A stretch of DNA of 64,000 nt from Brachyspira sp. CAG:484 (GTDB lineage Bacteria > Cyanobacteriota > Vampirovibrionia > Gastranaerophilales > Gastranaerophilaceae). Within the stretch, counting starts at the first letter, position 1. Each line of letters starts with the position of its first letter. The translations under genes were made by a program, and so were the position numbers. A model generated the notes under the pieces. It saw nothing but the letters and a program-made list of their open reading frames with translations, did not search any database and was not told the origin of the DNA. Below are positions 1 through 8,645 of the stretch, piece by piece. The stretch is from assembly GCA_000431315.1 (NCBI GenBank), contig HF989736.1:151093-215092 (forward strand), given 5' to 3'.

Positions 1-76
1 TCATAATGTAAACGGTTAAGGCTCACACCCGGGATGGTAAAGCTGTTTGCCGTAACTTCAGGGGAGAAGTGTGTAG

Positions 77-457
77 ATGGGATACATACATTGCTGCGGA
101 ACCCTCCATAAGACTAAGACTTATAAGGTTGTTCCACAGGACGGATTTGTGCTGTGCGAATTGGATTACTTAAAGAAATGCCCGGTTTGCGGGCATACAG
201 TAGTACAGCTCACAAGAATTGATAAAAATGACAATATTTCAATAGTAAGAAAAGTAAATCAGAAAGCAAGAGTGTTCTTTAATCAGATGCAGAAATTTAT
301 TCTCTATGAAAAAGTTCCTCAAGTATACAAAAAATGCGGAAAATTCTATTTGAATTACAACGAATACGGGGTGAAAAAAAGATGCTATTCAAATTTGAGT
401 ACTCTAAAAATAGGTTTATGTGAAAACAAATCTCTAAATAATATACAATCCTTTTAA
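77..457 (+). CDS. Small zinc-ribbon phage protein, function unknown
   Basis: I do not recognise a named family. The 126-residue product has paired cysteines at 6-7 and a CPVCG knuckle at about 35-39, so a four-Cys zinc ribbon is likely. A basic segment with scattered cysteines follows. A purine-rich AGGGGAGAAG stretch lies upstream of ATG 77. It sits at the left edge of the phage module and is followed by a strong terminator, so it probably ends its own transcript. A role in phage gene control or takeover is possible but is inference only. Confidence 0.55.
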   Translation: MGYIHCCGTLHKTKTYKVVPQDGFVLCELDYLKKCPVCGHTVVQLTRIDKNDNISIVRKVNQKARVFFNQMQKFILYEKVPQVYKKCGKFYLNYNEYGVKKRCYSNLSTLKIGLCENKSLNNIQSF

Positions 458-476
458 ATTATCTTACTCTCTTAAC

Positions 477-506
477 GGGATGAAATTGCTTCATCCCTTT
501 ATTTTT
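477..506 (+). terminator. Rho-independent terminator after the zinc-ribbon gene
   Basis: A perfect 8-bp stem, GGGATGAA (477-484) with TTCATCCC (490-497) and a 5-nt loop, is followed by TTTATTTTT. It separates the zinc-ribbon gene from the LuxR-type gene. Confidence 0.85.
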
Positions 507-556
507 AAAAAGGAAATATTATTAAAATAAAAAATTTTGATTAATGTAATATTAAA

Positions 557-802
557 ATGAAAATAACCAGATACCAGTTAAGGGAATTAAGGATGAAATT
601 AACACCAAAGGAAACTGCGGTTATAACTTTGGTTGCATCAGGGTATTCTGATAAAGAAATTGGGGTCATATTAAAAATTTCTTATGGAACTGTGAGAGAT
701 TATATAGATAAACTTGTTCTGAAACTTCAAGCCAGAAACAGAACCCATGCAGCAATTTTATACGCGAAGACAAACGCAGAGTGGCTTTTTACAATTAAAT
801 AA
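557..802 (+). CDS. LuxR/GerE-type helix-turn-helix protein
   Basis: The 81-residue product is essentially one GerE-type DNA-binding domain (residues about 15-72). It shows the family pattern LTPKE at the start, SGYSDKEIG in the scaffold helix, and SYGTVRDYI in the recognition helix. There is no receiver or ligand-binding domain, so it acts as a stand-alone DNA binder. It lies directly upstream of the amidase (14-bp gap) and may control the late phage genes; that role is inferred from position. Confidence 0.75.
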   Translation: MKITRYQLRELRMKLTPKETAVITLVASGYSDKEIGVILKISYGTVRDYIDKLVLKLQARNRTHAAILYAKTNAEWLFTIK

Positions 803-816
803 CAGATTGGAGCTTT

Positions 817-1314
817 ATGAAAAAAATAATTTTACATTGGACAGCAGGAAGCTATTATCCTACTGCCTGCGAAAAGAACTGTTATCATTTTCTGGTTGAT
901 AAAGACGGGAAAACCCACAGTGGCAACTATAAACCGGAAGCAAATCTAAATTGTAATGACGGAGAATATGCTGCCCACACAGGTGGAGGCAACACAGGAG
1001 CAATAGGAGTTGCAATGTGTGCAATGGCAGGATTTAAGTCAAAATCATGTATAGGGAATTATCCTATCACTCCCAAACAGTTTGAAGCGGCAATGAAATT
1101 ATGTGCGGAATTATCGCTCAAATATAACATACCAGTATCCGCAGAAACAATTATGACACATTATGAGTTTGGGATAAAACACCCTTCTACTACAAGTGCC
1201 GGAAAAATTGATATTATTTATATTCCACCTTATCCATGGGTAGAAAAAAATGATGCCGGCTCTTTTATCCGCTCGAAAATCAAATGGTACAGGCTGAAAA
1301 TACAAGGAGAATAA
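817..1314 (+). CDS. N-acetylmuramoyl-L-alanine amidase (phage endolysin, PGRP/Amidase_2 type)
   Basis: The 165-residue enzyme should cut the amide bond between muramic acid and the stem peptide during lysis. The zinc-site pattern of the PGRP/T7-lysozyme fold is visible: LHWTAG at the N terminus (H7), YHFLVD (H24), and a late MTHYEFG segment that supplies a further His. The AAHTGGGNTGAIG stretch matches the family core. It has no signal peptide or cell-wall binding domain, so export would need a holin. ATG 817 follows a TTGGAG ribosome site. It lies 3 bp upstream of the next structural gene, an unusual position for a lysis gene. Confidence 0.85.
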   Translation: MKKIILHWTAGSYYPTACEKNCYHFLVDKDGKTHSGNYKPEANLNCNDGEYAAHTGGGNTGAIGVAMCAMAGFKSKSCIGNYPITPKQFEAAMKLCAELSLKYNIPVSAETIMTHYEFGIKHPSTTSAGKIDIIYIPPYPWVEKNDAGSFIRSKIKWYRLKIQGE

Positions 1315-1317
1315 CTT

Positions 1318-2838
1318 ATGGAAATTGCTTATTACGATCTTTCAGGCGGGATCAACCAAGCTTTAACAAAAACCGAACTGGGGCTTGATACTAAAAAAAT
1401 CTACTGGGCTGATGCCGAAAATATTGAAATTCTACAAAATCGCGGAATTATAAAACAAAACGGAAATACTGAATTTCTTAAGCTTCCTGTAGAAGAAAAA
1501 ATCACAGGGCTCTGCGAAATGAAAAAAGGAAATGTTTACAATTTGGTAATTACAACTATTTCCGGGAAATTATACATATATACTCCGCAGGGCTCCAAGT
1601 TGACCGAACTTTCTAAAAAACTAAAAGGTGAACATCCTGTTTTTGCAAACTTTCTTGACGGGGTCCTTGTTACCAGCAAATCCGACAGCTTATTTTACAT
1701 AAAAAATAACCAGAATTTTGATATTGTAGAATGCGGTCTGAAGGATTCAGAAGACAACCCTGTATATTCTGAGGTTCTTAGTATTTATAACGGCAGGGTA
1801 TGGGTGGCTGACGGAGCAACAATATATTATTCGGCACTTGGAACTTATGATGACTTTGAAACCAAAGATGATGCAGGATATATTAATAATTTTCATACCA
1901 ACACAGATTCCATTACCGCACTAAAACCTTATAAAGAATATCTTGCAATTTACAAGAAAAATTCTGTATATCTTCTTACAGGAATAAGCCAGGAAGATTT
2001 TGCAATAACTCCTTTTGCAGATAAAGGCGCATACTCCCAGAGAAGTATTGTAAACGTGGAAAACAGACAATATTTTCTAAGCAATGGCATATATGCACTG
2101 GAACAAACAGGAGAATTAAATCAGATTCAGCTCGGATCAGAAATATCAAGAAAAATAAATCCTGAATTTGATAATTTTAACAAAGTATCAATGCAGTATG
2201 CCATTAGCCTTCACTACGAAATAAAAAATCAGGTATGGTATTTAATTCCATATACCGATAATGAATTTTTCAACACAATATGGATTAACGATTATATTAA
2301 TAAAGCCTGGTACAAACGTGTTGTTCCGCAAAACATCACAACAGCATGCCTGTTTAATGACTACATTTTGACTGGAGATGACTCAGGAACAATTTACCGG
2401 GAAGATTACGGAACAAATTTTGACGGAAAAACAATTAAATTTATGTGGAAATCTCCGTTTCTTGCGTTAAATTCAGCGCATCACAGGAAATTAATTGATG
2501 AATTTTATTTCATTCTTGATCAGGCATATGACAATAATTTCGAGTTCTCGGTCTACAAAGATTATGACAGTGAATACGCTGATGATGCCGAGAAGATTTA
2601 TTCACTTCATCTGGAACATCTTATCTGGGCTGATGATGAAACTTCAGACAAGCTGCCATGCCACTGGGCTGGGGATAATGATCCAATACCGATATGGCCT
2701 ATCAGCACAGATACACTTGAAAAAGCCGAGATTTCAGATGCGAATTATGCAATACAGCTTTGCGTCGAAGGTGCAGAAAAAGAAAACTCCTGCGCCATAA
2801 TCGGAATACAATTCCGCGAAATATATAACGATGACTAA
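1318..2838 (+). CDS. Phage head-completion / tail-stabilisation protein (P22 gp10-like, tentative)
   Basis: The 506-residue protein opens with DLSGGINQAL and a following 'ADAENIEI' segment. This pattern is common in podovirus proteins of the P22 gp10 'packaged DNA stabilisation' type, which close the portal vertex and form beta-propeller-like plugs. It is rich in short beta-type repeats with aromatic residues and has no signal peptide or membrane segment. The place between lysin and capsid in a structural operon supports a virion role. The exact assignment is inferred from N-terminal character and context, so another tail-adaptor identity is possible. Confidence 0.6.
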   Translation: MEIAYYDLSGGINQALTKTELGLDTKKIYWADAENIEILQNRGIIKQNGNTEFLKLPVEEKITGLCEMKKGNVYNLVITTISGKLYIYTPQGSKLTELSKKLKGEHPVFANFLDGVLVTSKSDSLFYIKNNQNFDIVECGLKDSEDNPVYSEVLSIYNGRVWVADGATIYYSALGTYDDFETKDDAGYINNFHTNTDSITALKPYKEYLAIYKKNSVYLLTGISQEDFAITPFADKGAYSQRSIVNVENRQYFLSNGIYALEQTGELNQIQLGSEISRKINPEFDNFNKVSMQYAISLHYEIKNQVWYLIPYTDNEFFNTIWINDYINKAWYKRVVPQNITTACLFNDYILTGDDSGTIYREDYGTNFDGKTIKFMWKSPFLALNSAHHRKLIDEFYFILDQAYDNNFEFSVYKDYDSEYADDAEKIYSLHLEHLIWADDETSDKLPCHWAGDNDPIPIWPISTDTLEKAEISDANYAIQLCVEGAEKENSCAIIGIQFREIYNDD

Positions 2839-2904
2839 ATAAGATATTTCCTGCACCAATCATTTATTCATAACAACAAAAAAAAAGAGAAAGGACAAAA
2901 AACG

Positions 2905-3762
2905 ATGAGCGACAACACTACAAATTCTTACTCCGCATTTATTCCTGAAATTTGGAGCCAAAAATTAAATACAATGCTCTCAAAAGAATGTGTAATGCTT
3001 CAGTGCGTTAACAGAAATTATGAAGGAGAAATCAAAACCCAGGGTGATTCTGTAAAAATTATTTCACCTGCTGCGGTAAAAGTGGATTCAGTAAACGGCA
3101 ACATCACTTATGAAGAACTCGAACCAACTTCAATGGATTTAATCATCGACCAGAAAAAGTTCTTTGCATTCAAAATTAATGATGTAGCACAAGTTCAGTC
3201 ACACACTGATATTATGGAAGCACATCTTGAAAATGCAAAAAATGCTATTGAAGAAGTACAGGATACTTATCTGCTTGGAATGCACAAAAATGTTCCGGCA
3301 GCAAATACTGTAGGTTCTGACACTGCTGCGGTAGAATTAAGCAAAACAACCATTTATGAACAGTTTGTAAAATTAGCATTATGCCTGAAAAATTCAAATG
3401 CAGTAAGCACTGCAAAACGTCCTTGGGTTGTAATTAACCCTACAATTGAATCTTATCTTCTCCAAAGCACAGAGTTTATCAATGCTCATAATGTAGCAGA
3501 CGAAACTTTAAGAGAAGGGGCTATCGGCAGAATTGCTGGAATGGATGTTCTTGTAAGTACAAACCTTACAGCTACAGACGGAAAATTTTATGTACTTGCC
3601 GGTACCAATGATGCCATAACTTTTGCATCCCAGCTGGCAAAAATCGAAAGCCTGAGAGATAAAGACAGTTTCTCAGATTTAATCAGAGGCTTATATTTAT
3701 ATGGTGCAAAAACAGTACAACCAAATGCACTTGCTAAGCTGATTGTTAAACAACCGGTATAG
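2905..3762 (+). CDS. Phage major capsid protein
   Basis: The 285-residue product has the composition and order of a HK97-fold coat protein of the P22-like group. The N terminus reads SAFIPEIWSQKL. A beta-rich region follows with GDSVKIISPAAVKV, then a helical spine near residues 100-130, then a VVINPTIESYLL segment that is typical of the A-domain. It is preceded by a strong GAGAAAGGA ribosome site and followed at once by a hairpin terminator, as expected for the most highly expressed virion gene. No delta domain or protease is seen, so maturation cleavage cannot be judged. Confidence 0.8.
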   Translation: MSDNTTNSYSAFIPEIWSQKLNTMLSKECVMLQCVNRNYEGEIKTQGDSVKIISPAAVKVDSVNGNITYEELEPTSMDLIIDQKKFFAFKINDVAQVQSHTDIMEAHLENAKNAIEEVQDTYLLGMHKNVPAANTVGSDTAAVELSKTTIYEQFVKLALCLKNSNAVSTAKRPWVVINPTIESYLLQSTEFINAHNVADETLREGAIGRIAGMDVLVSTNLTATDGKFYVLAGTNDAITFASQLAKIESLRDKDSFSDLIRGLYLYGAKTVQPNALAKLIVKQPV

Positions 3763-3773
3763 TATTACCCCCA

Positions 3774-3816
3774 AAAAGTACCTTTATTCCATTTTAGTGA
3801 TTAAAGGTACTTTTAT
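3774..3816 (+). terminator. Terminator after the capsid gene
   Basis: AAAAGTACCTTTA (3774-3786) pairs with TAAAGGTACTTTT (3802-3814), a 13-bp perfect stem. The stem ends in T-rich sequence on both strands, so it could stop transcription in either direction. It would set capsid mRNA apart from the downstream genes. Confidence 0.7.
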
Positions 3817-3854
3817 TAAAACAGGCTCTATCTGAGCCGGATGAAAGGACTTAA

Positions 3855-4115
3855 ATGTTAGGCAGTATAAAAGACAGAATAAAACAGCTTGCCCAAAGTG
3901 CTGTTGCCATTGCAGAAAAAGCACTCGGCTCTTCTGCCGGCAAAGCCAAAAAGCAAATGGCTGTTGACTATGTTGTATCACATCTTCCGGTACCTTCAAT
4001 TTTCAAAAAATTCATTGCAGCAATACTTTCAAATTTTATAGATGAAGCAATCGAATTTGCAGTTGAGTATATGAACTCTCTGGAAGATAAAAATACAGGA
4101 GAAATTTATGGATAA
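3855..4115 (+). CDS. Small helical phage protein, LLH-holin-like segment
   Basis: The 86-residue protein is Ala- and Lys-rich and predicted helical. The GKAKKQMAVDYVVSHLP stretch and the acidic FIDEAIEFAVEYM tail resemble the cytoplasmic part of LLH-type phage holins, but I see no clear transmembrane helix, so a holin role is doubtful. It overlaps the next start codon by 8 bp, which points to translational coupling with the scaffold-like gene. A small capsid accessory protein is an equal alternative. Confidence 0.45.
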   Translation: MLGSIKDRIKQLAQSAVAIAEKALGSSAGKAKKQMAVDYVVSHLPVPSIFKKFIAAILSNFIDEAIEFAVEYMNSLEDKNTGEIYG

Positions 4116-4782
4116 AGAAGAAATAAAAAGACTAATATCAGGTAACGCGTCTTTGGCCGGTAACCCTCAGGAGCAGAATGTTCAGCAGACGCTTATGCCA
4201 CAAAATGAAAGACAAATGTACAACCCGCAGTATGATGTTAAGAGTATTGCCGAAAAGGATATTCTAACTATCCAAAACCTGGTTGAAGCAGGTAAAATCG
4301 ACAGTACGCAAGGACAATATTTAGTGAACTATGTGATAAATAAGGCGTATGACATGGTTAAGAATAATACTAACCGCAATCAGGGTTATGCGTTCCAGCC
4401 TTCATTTGACGGCATTAAAGAGTTTGAAAATGAGCATCAGGGATTTTTTAATCGTGACGGCAGGTCTGATGTCCTTAACTATTTAAAAAATTCCAGCTGT
4501 TCTTTGGATAAAGACGAGGTTTCCAAAATATCTCAGATGATTGAAAACATTGAAAGATGTGCAGTCGAAAGGTATTTAAAACAAACAGCCCACGAAAAAA
4601 CATTAAATGACGAAAATGAAATTGCAAAGATGAGGCTGAGGGCAAATGCTCAAAACGCCAACTTTGACGATACGCAAACAAGGGTTTTCACTCGTGAGCA
4701 AATCGGCAAAATGAGCGGTGCAGAATTTGCTAAATACGAAAAAGCGATTATGGAACAATTAAGAAAAGGTCTTATCCGCTAA
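4108..4782 (+). CDS. Probable phage scaffolding protein
   Basis: The 224-residue product is charged, Gln/Asn-rich and mostly helical, without Cys-rich or membrane parts. The C-terminal segment FTREQIGKMSGAEFAKYEKA, followed by a basic end, looks like the capsid-binding tail of scaffold proteins. It lies between capsid and adaptor genes, which is a usual place for scaffold genes, and is translationally coupled to the small gene before it. The call rests on composition, tail motif and position. Confidence 0.5.
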   Translation: MDKEEIKRLISGNASLAGNPQEQNVQQTLMPQNERQMYNPQYDVKSIAEKDILTIQNLVEAGKIDSTQGQYLVNYVINKAYDMVKNNTNRNQGYAFQPSFDGIKEFENEHQGFFNRDGRSDVLNYLKNSSCSLDKDEVSKISQMIENIERCAVERYLKQTAHEKTLNDENEIAKMRLRANAQNANFDDTQTRVFTREQIGKMSGAEFAKYEKAIMEQLRKGLIR

Positions 4783-4801
4783 ATTTGGCAAATTAATCAT
4801 T

Positions 4802-4825
4802 ATGCGGCAGCGAAAACTGCCGCAT
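4802..4825. other. Intercistronic perfect hairpin
   Basis: ATGCGGCAG (4802-4810) pairs perfectly with CTGCCGCAT (4817-4825) around a 6-nt loop. No T-run follows, so it is more likely an RNA stability or processing element than a terminator. It ends 27 bp before the ATG of the adaptor gene. Confidence 0.6.
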
Positions 4826-4852
4826 CGTGATTATACAAGACAAGGAGAAAAC

Positions 4853-5491
4853 ATGAATTACTTTGATTTAATTAACAAATGCCTGACCGAATTAAATTAT
4901 AAACAGGTAACTGCATTTAACGAGCTCATAAAAAACGACCATAATAAAATAAAAAATATTATTAATATAATTAATAAAGAAATCTGCAATTCCGAAAAAT
5001 GGAATTTTCTTTTGAGAAAAACTTCAGTTGAGCTTGAAAAAAATATTTCAGAAATTACAAATCCAATAAATGGTAAAATTGCACTTCTTTCAATAGACGG
5101 CATAAAATTTAAATATATTGACGATTTTGAAAAGTTTTTTACAAACTCACAGCCTCAAAATACTTATACATCATTTAATGACAAATTGCTTCTACCGCTC
5201 TTTAACGAGCCGAAAAAGATTGAGATTATTTACTATACTGCAAACTGTGCATCTGACGCAGAAGACAATGAAAAATCCGTTCTTGAAAATGAAACAGATA
5301 AACCGCTCATTCCGGAAAACTTTGCAGAACCTCTTCTTATTTACGGAACCTGTATGAGATTAAAGGGTAATCCGCAACACATCAGATTTAATTACTGGTA
5401 CGGCATGTACAAAGATGCACTGGCAAACATGCGCTCAACTCTTTCCGTTGATGCAAATTCGGCGCCTTCGGTAAAACTATTCAGGGGATAA
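4853..5491 (+). CDS. Probable head-tail adaptor protein
   Basis: ATG 4853 is chosen over an in-frame ATG at 4802 because it follows AAGGAG at ideal spacing and because 4802 lies inside a hairpin. The 212-residue product begins with NYFDLINKCLTELNY and has a helical N-terminal half with a WNFL segment. This resembles adaptor proteins of podoviruses (P22 gp4-type) that sit under the portal. Near the C terminus, LLIYGTCMRLKG and WYGMYKDALANM match the usual layout of such adaptors. Context with capsid, terminase and portal supports this; the precise family is not certain. Confidence 0.55.
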   Translation: MNYFDLINKCLTELNYKQVTAFNELIKNDHNKIKNIINIINKEICNSEKWNFLLRKTSVELEKNISEITNPINGKIALLSIDGIKFKYIDDFEKFFTNSQPQNTYTSFNDKLLLPLFNEPKKIEIIYYTANCASDAEDNEKSVLENETDKPLIPENFAEPLLIYGTCMRLKGNPQHIRFNYWYGMYKDALANMRSTLSVDANSAPSVKLFRG

Positions 5492-5642
5492 AATCAAACC
5501 CTTTACGCATAAAAAAAACAGGAAGTTTTTTCATTCCCCCCTGTTAAGATTTACACTAGCCGAAATATAAATAGCATGTTTATTATAACACATTTTTCAA
5601 AAAACACAAAATTATGATAAGAAATGTTAAAAATACGAAACA

Positions 5643-6077
5643 ATGAAATACTTAACCCCGCAGCATAAAAAATTTATAACTGAATATATAAAAACCGTTA
5701 ACGGCGAGCTATCTGCGCAGCTTGCCGGATATAAAACAAAAAATTTAAAGGAAACAGCGCAGAAACTACTTTCTGATAAAACAATTATCCGGGAAATAAA
5801 AACAAGACTACAAGAACAAATAACATCCCTTCAGGTGCAAAAAGGCTATGTTATTCAAAAACTTTTGCAAATAGCTGAATTTTCACTAGAAGAAGAGGAT
5901 ATTCTGGATAAAGACGGGAATTACACAGGTAAAAAGAAATTACGGGATACAGGAGCCGGTCTGAAAGCTCTGGAAAGCCTGTGCAAATATCTCGGATTTA
6001 ACAATCAGGCGGAAGCCGAAGGGTACAAACCTGCAAAAATAATTACAATATCAAATCTTGACGAAAAAAAAATTTAA
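5643..6077 (+). CDS. Terminase small subunit
   Basis: The 144-residue protein starts LTPQHKKFITEYI. A helix-turn-helix follows (GELSAQLAGYKTKNLKETAQ), then LLSDKTIIREI. This is the standard pattern of the Terminase_2 small-subunit family, which recognises the packaging site on phage DNA. A long helical oligomerisation region follows. A 151-bp AT-rich gap without a gene precedes it, so it probably starts a packaging transcript. The large subunit lies 2.6 kb downstream, separated by the portal and two accessory genes. Confidence 0.8.
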   Translation: MKYLTPQHKKFITEYIKTVNGELSAQLAGYKTKNLKETAQKLLSDKTIIREIKTRLQEQITSLQVQKGYVIQKLLQIAEFSLEEEDILDKDGNYTGKKKLRDTGAGLKALESLCKYLGFNNQAEAEGYKPAKIITISNLDEKKI

Positions 6078-6092
6078 AATTAAGGAGAAATA

Positions 6093-6458
6093 ATGAAAAG
6101 CAAAGATGAAATCGAACAGATTTTAATCAGCGAAACATCTATTGACGAACTGATTAAGAAAAAAATTGAACAGGAATTTAAAACAGAACTTGAAAAGTCC
6201 AAGCATCCTCCTGTGACAAAAATAGAAACTGAGCTGTCAAAAGTTCCCAAACATCTTATTTTCTCAAAAGACGCAGTCTACAAAGTTTTTAACAGAAAAA
6301 CAAAAGTACAGACTTATGTAAACGGCATTCAGGCAGAATCCATGCTGGGTTTGCAAAATAATGTAAGAGAAAATATGCTTCATGGACAACAGAGCGCATT
6401 TACGACAGACGATGCTTATGTGAAGTTTGAGAGAATTATACTAAATGTGCAGGCTTAA
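6093..6458 (+). CDS. Hypothetical phage protein
   Basis: The 121-residue product is not recognised. The N-terminal half is a charged helix (residues 1-55) and the rest is mixed alpha/beta with a YKVFNRKTKVQTYV segment. AAGGAG lies just upstream of the start. It overlaps the start of the next gene by 14 bp, so the two are probably co-translated. Its place between terminase and portal suggests a packaging or head role. Confidence 0.6.
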   Translation: MKSKDEIEQILISETSIDELIKKKIEQEFKTELEKSKHPPVTKIETELSKVPKHLIFSKDAVYKVFNRKTKVQTYVNGIQAESMLGLQNNVRENMLHGQQSAFTTDDAYVKFERIILNVQA

Positions 6459-6972
6459 AAGAGTTTACATAAACAGAGCAAAGGGGATTTTTGAAAATTG
6501 TAAATATCTGCCGGAGATTATGTTTTTATATTTACGATACTCAAAATATCTGGAAGATGACTTCACTGAGCACAAAAGCTCTTTTTTAGCATACTTTACG
6601 GATTTAGTTGAAAAATTAAGTCCTTTTTTCTGGGCAGTAATTGATGAAAACGATTCACTGGCAGGATTTATATATCTTGAAAACTTTACCGGCTCTGACG
6701 GGAAACTTCACAGTGCAGAAATCACAACCTGCTTTAACAAAAAATACTGGGGGAATTTTACATATCTCACAGGCGTAATTTTCCTGAACTACTGCCGGGA
6801 TATTCTGGGGCTTAAAAAATTAAAAGCAGTTATCTATAAAGAAAATTTCCGGGTAAAAACTCTTCTCAAAAAGCTCGGGTTTCAAAAAGAAGCTCTGCAC
6901 CCCGCAGAAACAATGAAAAATAATAAGCCGCAGGATATTGAAGAATGGGGCTTTATAAGTGAAAGGATTTAA
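6445..6972 (+). CDS. GNAT-family acetyltransferase in the phage module
   Basis: The 175-residue protein has a GNAT layout: an acidic N-terminal part, central strands with LAGFIYLENF, and the C-terminal alpha/beta unit KAVIYKENFRVKTLLKKLGF that ends in an EEWGFI strand. The R/Q-x-x-G-x-G/A loop is weak. Putative substrates are unknown; small GNAT genes next to portal genes are met in some phages and may modify a host or virion protein. It overlaps the gene before it and is 5 bp from the portal start. Confidence 0.6.
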   Translation: MCRLKRVYINRAKGIFENCKYLPEIMFLYLRYSKYLEDDFTEHKSSFLAYFTDLVEKLSPFFWAVIDENDSLAGFIYLENFTGSDGKLHSAEITTCFNKKYWGNFTYLTGVIFLNYCRDILGLKKLKAVIYKENFRVKTLLKKLGFQKEALHPAETMKNNKPQDIEEWGFISERI

Positions 6973-6977
6973 ACATT

Positions 6978-8645
6978 ATGAAAATAGAAAACGAAGATTT
7001 AACACAAAAAATAAGACCGGATGAAGAAATTCTCCTCGTATCTGAAATTTGTGATAAATATGACAAATATGAATCACTGAGAACGCAGCAATTAAGCGAC
7101 ATAAAAGCAATAAGAACTGCAATATATAACTCTGATACACCGCATCTTCATGGATGGAACAGCAAAATAAACCTTCCAGACCTCTACGAACTTGCACAGA
7201 CACTAAAATCTCACCTTTCCGAAAATCTGTATTCCCATCCTGATGCGATGTTTGATGTTTCAGGTACAACACCTGAAACACAGAGTTATGCTAACAAGCA
7301 AAAGGCTATGCTTGTTAACACTTTTGAACAAATGAATATTGAAAATGAACTGGAAAAAGTTATCGACAGTATTGTAGAAACCGGAGAATGCACGCTTTTT
7401 GTAGGCTGGGAAACAACAGTTAAGCAGGTGCGGAGGGCTAAAACATTTGAAGAACAACTCAGAATGACTGACCGGAAAAGTTTTGTACTTGAAGATAAAG
7501 TCATCTACGACAATGCAAAGATAAAATTTATAAAACCTGAAGATTTTGTATTTGACAAAACAAACAGAGAAAAATGGGACAGTTGCGCAAAAATATATAG
7601 AACTTATGCAACTTTGGACGAAATATTCTGTGATAAATCAAATAACCTTTTAACGGACGAGAAACTGGAAAAACTGAGAGGAGTGGTGGCAAATAAAAAA
7701 CAACGCGGAAGTGAAAATACAACAGAAGGAAACAGGCTGGAGATTTTGGAATTTTGGGGAGATATTGAACTTACAAACGGGACAGTCCTGAAAAACAGGC
7801 TTATTACAGTAGCAGGAAGATGCGAAATTATACGGCTTGAGGCAAATCCTTTTGTAATAAATCCTTTTATACACGCAAATATCATTGAATCTCCCGATAC
7901 CGGCAGAGGAATATCTCCGCTGAGAGTAGCACTTGTGCTGAATGATATTTCATCGACAATCCTGAATAAACAAATTGATGCACTGGCTCTGATGATGAAC
8001 CCGCCTTATCTTGCGCCGAAAGGCTGCTTTAAAGGAGAACAGGAAGTCAGACCGGGCAAAATTATTGAATATGATTCTGCTCTTATGACAAGCGCCCCTG
8101 CGCCGTTGAGTTTTGATAAAGCAATGATGGGCTGGGACTTTCTCAATTATTTCAAAACAACGATCGAGAGTGCTACCGGTATTTTCAAGAACATGGCCGG
8201 AAATATTCAGTCTGCCGAGCGCACAGCAACAGAGATTAATTACTCTGTAAACGGTCAGGAAGCCAGACTTAATATGATGCTTGACGCAGTTTACAGAAAA
8301 ATTATAATTCCGATGGTTGAAAAAACTGCCGAAATTATTTCAAACTTCAAGCTTGGAGAAGAATTGATAAGATTGGATGACCGCGGGAAAGTTGTGTTCA
8401 CTGCTATTGATGACAGTGTAAGAAATGCAAACTACATATACAGATACGGCGACAGAAAAGCAACTTTTGAGAGAAAAAGCAAACTGAAAGAACTTTTTGA
8501 AGTTGTCCAGTCTTTTGCAAATGTTCCGGAAGTTGAAGAAAAAATTGACTGGCTGGAATGTTTCAAATTTGCGTTAGAACAATACGGCATAGAAAACGCT
8601 AATAACTTTTTATTAAACGGAACAGCTGAAAACAATGGAATATAA
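6978..8645 (+). CDS. Phage portal protein
   Basis: The 555-residue protein matches P22-like portal proteins in length and layout. A charged N-terminal helix is followed by a SKINLPDLYELAQTLKSHL core, the wing region, a WDFLNYFKTTIESATGIF clip/stem region, and an AERTATEI motif typical of portal proteins (residues about 415-422). It forms the dodecameric gate for DNA entry. Its last 11 bp overlap the large terminase gene, which fits their joint role in packaging. Confidence 0.85.
   Translation: MKIENEDLTQKIRPDEEILLVSEICDKYDKYESLRTQQLSDIKAIRTAIYNSDTPHLHGWNSKINLPDLYELAQTLKSHLSENLYSHPDAMFDVSGTTPETQSYANKQKAMLVNTFEQMNIENELEKVIDSIVETGECTLFVGWETTVKQVRRAKTFEEQLRMTDRKSFVLEDKVIYDNAKIKFIKPEDFVFDKTNREKWDSCAKIYRTYATLDEIFCDKSNNLLTDEKLEKLRGVVANKKQRGSENTTEGNRLEILEFWGDIELTNGTVLKNRLITVAGRCEIIRLEANPFVINPFIHANIIESPDTGRGISPLRVALVLNDISSTILNKQIDALALMMNPPYLAPKGCFKGEQEVRPGKIIEYDSALMTSAPAPLSFDKAMMGWDFLNYFKTTIESATGIFKNMAGNIQSAERTATEINYSVNGQEARLNMMLDAVYRKIIIPMVEKTAEIISNFKLGEELIRLDDRGKVVFTAIDDSVRNANYIYRYGDRKATFERKSKLKELFEVVQSFANVPEVEEKIDWLECFKFALEQYGIENANNFLLNGTAENNGI

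Noticed and set aside
1..73. Resemblance of TGCCGTAACTTC followed by GGGGAGAAG to a segment of 23S rRNA
   Set aside because: The flanking bases cannot form the pairing expected for that 23S helix and a normal protein gene with a ribosome site follows at once. I treat it as chance or a very short relic.
4802..4852. Upstream ATG 4802 as start of the adaptor gene
   Set aside because: It lies in the arm of a perfect hairpin with no ribosome site; ATG 4853 has AAGGAG.
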